A stretch of 64,000 nucleotides of DNA from NCBI GenBank assembly GCA_964621615.1, contig CAZUMW010000015.1:22852-86851 (forward strand), read 5' to 3'. Numbering within the stretch: position 1 is the stretch's first letter; each line of letters opens with the position of its first letter. The DNA comes from CAZUMW01 sp964621615. Its GTDB lineage: Bacteria; Desulfobacterota; WTBG01; CAIYCZ01; CAIRTM01. Shown piece after piece: positions 63,747-64,000 of the stretch. Under the pieces are notes generated by a model. That model was given only the letters and a program-made list of their open reading frames with translations. It made no database searches and was not told the origin of the DNA. Both the position numbers and the translations under genes were made by a program.

Positions 63747-63884
63747 CTGTAAACATCCTTTTTTAAATGCAGCATATTAATAATATTTTCCCGGCGCCAA
63801 GTTGGCTTCAGCAAACTCGACCGCGTTACCTTTTCCGGTTAATCATGTGGTTGTTTTCGTGAGGTATAATCAAAAGTTGTGTAT

Positions 63885-63959
63885 GAGAGGATAAGTGGTG
63901 TATCCTCTCCGGGAAATAAAATCGCCAAATTTTAAAACCCGGAAGAGAAAGGATACACC
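63885..63959 (+). promoter_or_regulatory. Mutually exclusive hairpins before the edge gene
   Basis: GAGAGGATA (63885-63893) pairs with TATCCTCTC (63901-63909). GGTGTATCCT (63897-63906) also pairs with AGGATACACC (63950-63959), reinforced by CCGGG/CCCGG inside. Both use 63901-63906, so only one can form. The second arm of the large hairpin covers the GAAAGGA ribosome-binding site, which would hide it. Such leaders are known to limit translation of transposases. Confidence 0.55.
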
Positions 63960-64000
63960 ATGGAAAACAATAGCGTACTTGATTACAGAAATCCAGACCC
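63960..64000 (+). CDS. Start of a gene cut by the window edge, possibly a transposase
   Basis: Only 13 codons are visible, MENNSVLDYRNPD, with a likely proline next. GAAAGG lies eight bases before the ATG. The text is compatible with the N-terminus of an IS256-type transposase, where DPLTE-like sequence follows soon after the start, but too little is present to prove it. The hairpin leader supports a transposase. Confidence 0.35.
   Translation, partial: MENNSVLDYRNPD

Noticed and set aside
1..64000. CRISPR array, rRNA or tRNA genes, prophage genes
   Set aside because: No regularly spaced repeats, no rRNA-like blocks and no cloverleaf candidates with CCA-type ends were recognised by eye; a computed search could still find a tRNA.

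Overview
The window looks like chromosome of a Gram-negative, motile bacterium of about 45-48% GC. LptD, a TonB/ExbB/ExbD system and many lipoproteins imply an outer membrane. The mix of CheD/CheX chemotaxis, pyruvoyl-type arginine decarboxylase, archaeal-type phosphoglycerate mutase, multi-receiver kinases and a multihaem cytochrome lipoprotein suggests Desulfobacterota (deltaproteobacteria-like). That assignment is inference from gene content; no rRNA or tRNA gene is visible.

Region 1 (1-7759, + strand) is a chemotaxis operon: cheA (5' end outside the window, with at least three HPt domains), cheW, cheR, cheD, an HDOD gene, cheY, cheX and cheB, mostly overlapping or tightly spaced. No receptor gene is inside the window. 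Region 2 (7892-16245, + strand) is a housekeeping run: agmatinase, pyruvoyl-dependent arginine decarboxylase behind an unusually structured leader, a DegP-type protease, enolase, Pcm, ApgM and LigA. Region 3 (16267-32085, - strand) reads, in transcription order, a Ski2-like helicase, trpE-G-D-C-B-A without trpF, folC, lptD, a receiver-GGDEF protein and a multi-receiver hybrid kinase.

Region 4 (32436-39265) is mixed accessory DNA: an SHMT-like/amidohydrolase pair, a regulator with two XRE domains, a VanZ-like protein, a degenerate IS200/IS605-like end directly before a secreted propeller-GEVED protein, and a cytidylate-kinase-like gene.

Region 5 (39325-52964, - strand) appears to be one functional unit. 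In transcription order: DUF3450, TtpC-like ExbB, ExbB, ExbD, TonB, TPR protein, TonB-dependent receptor, a beta-helix exoprotein with 18 consecutive Glu codons, a lipoprotein, an exported protein, then a PhoB/PhoR-like two-component system. Upstream of DUF3450 lie arrays of TTAAC elements at exact 11-bp spacing, including two perfect TTAACA hexamers separated by 5 bp and a repeat run ending just before a plausible -10. This matches the geometry of PhoB/PhoP-type operators, so I infer a phosphate-responsive (or other PhoB-family-controlled) TonB uptake system.

Region 6 (53323-63746) has a small exported protein and a UbiA-like prenyltransferase with a large membrane extension on the + strand. 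On the - strand are five consecutive lipoprotein genes: a propeller protein, a glycosidase-like protein, an Asp-box propeller protein, a multihaem cytochrome c and an arylsulfotransferase-like protein broken by a one-base frameshift in an A6 run. A decayed IS200-like transposase interrupts this group, and the window ends in the hairpin leader and first 13 codons of another gene, possibly a transposase.
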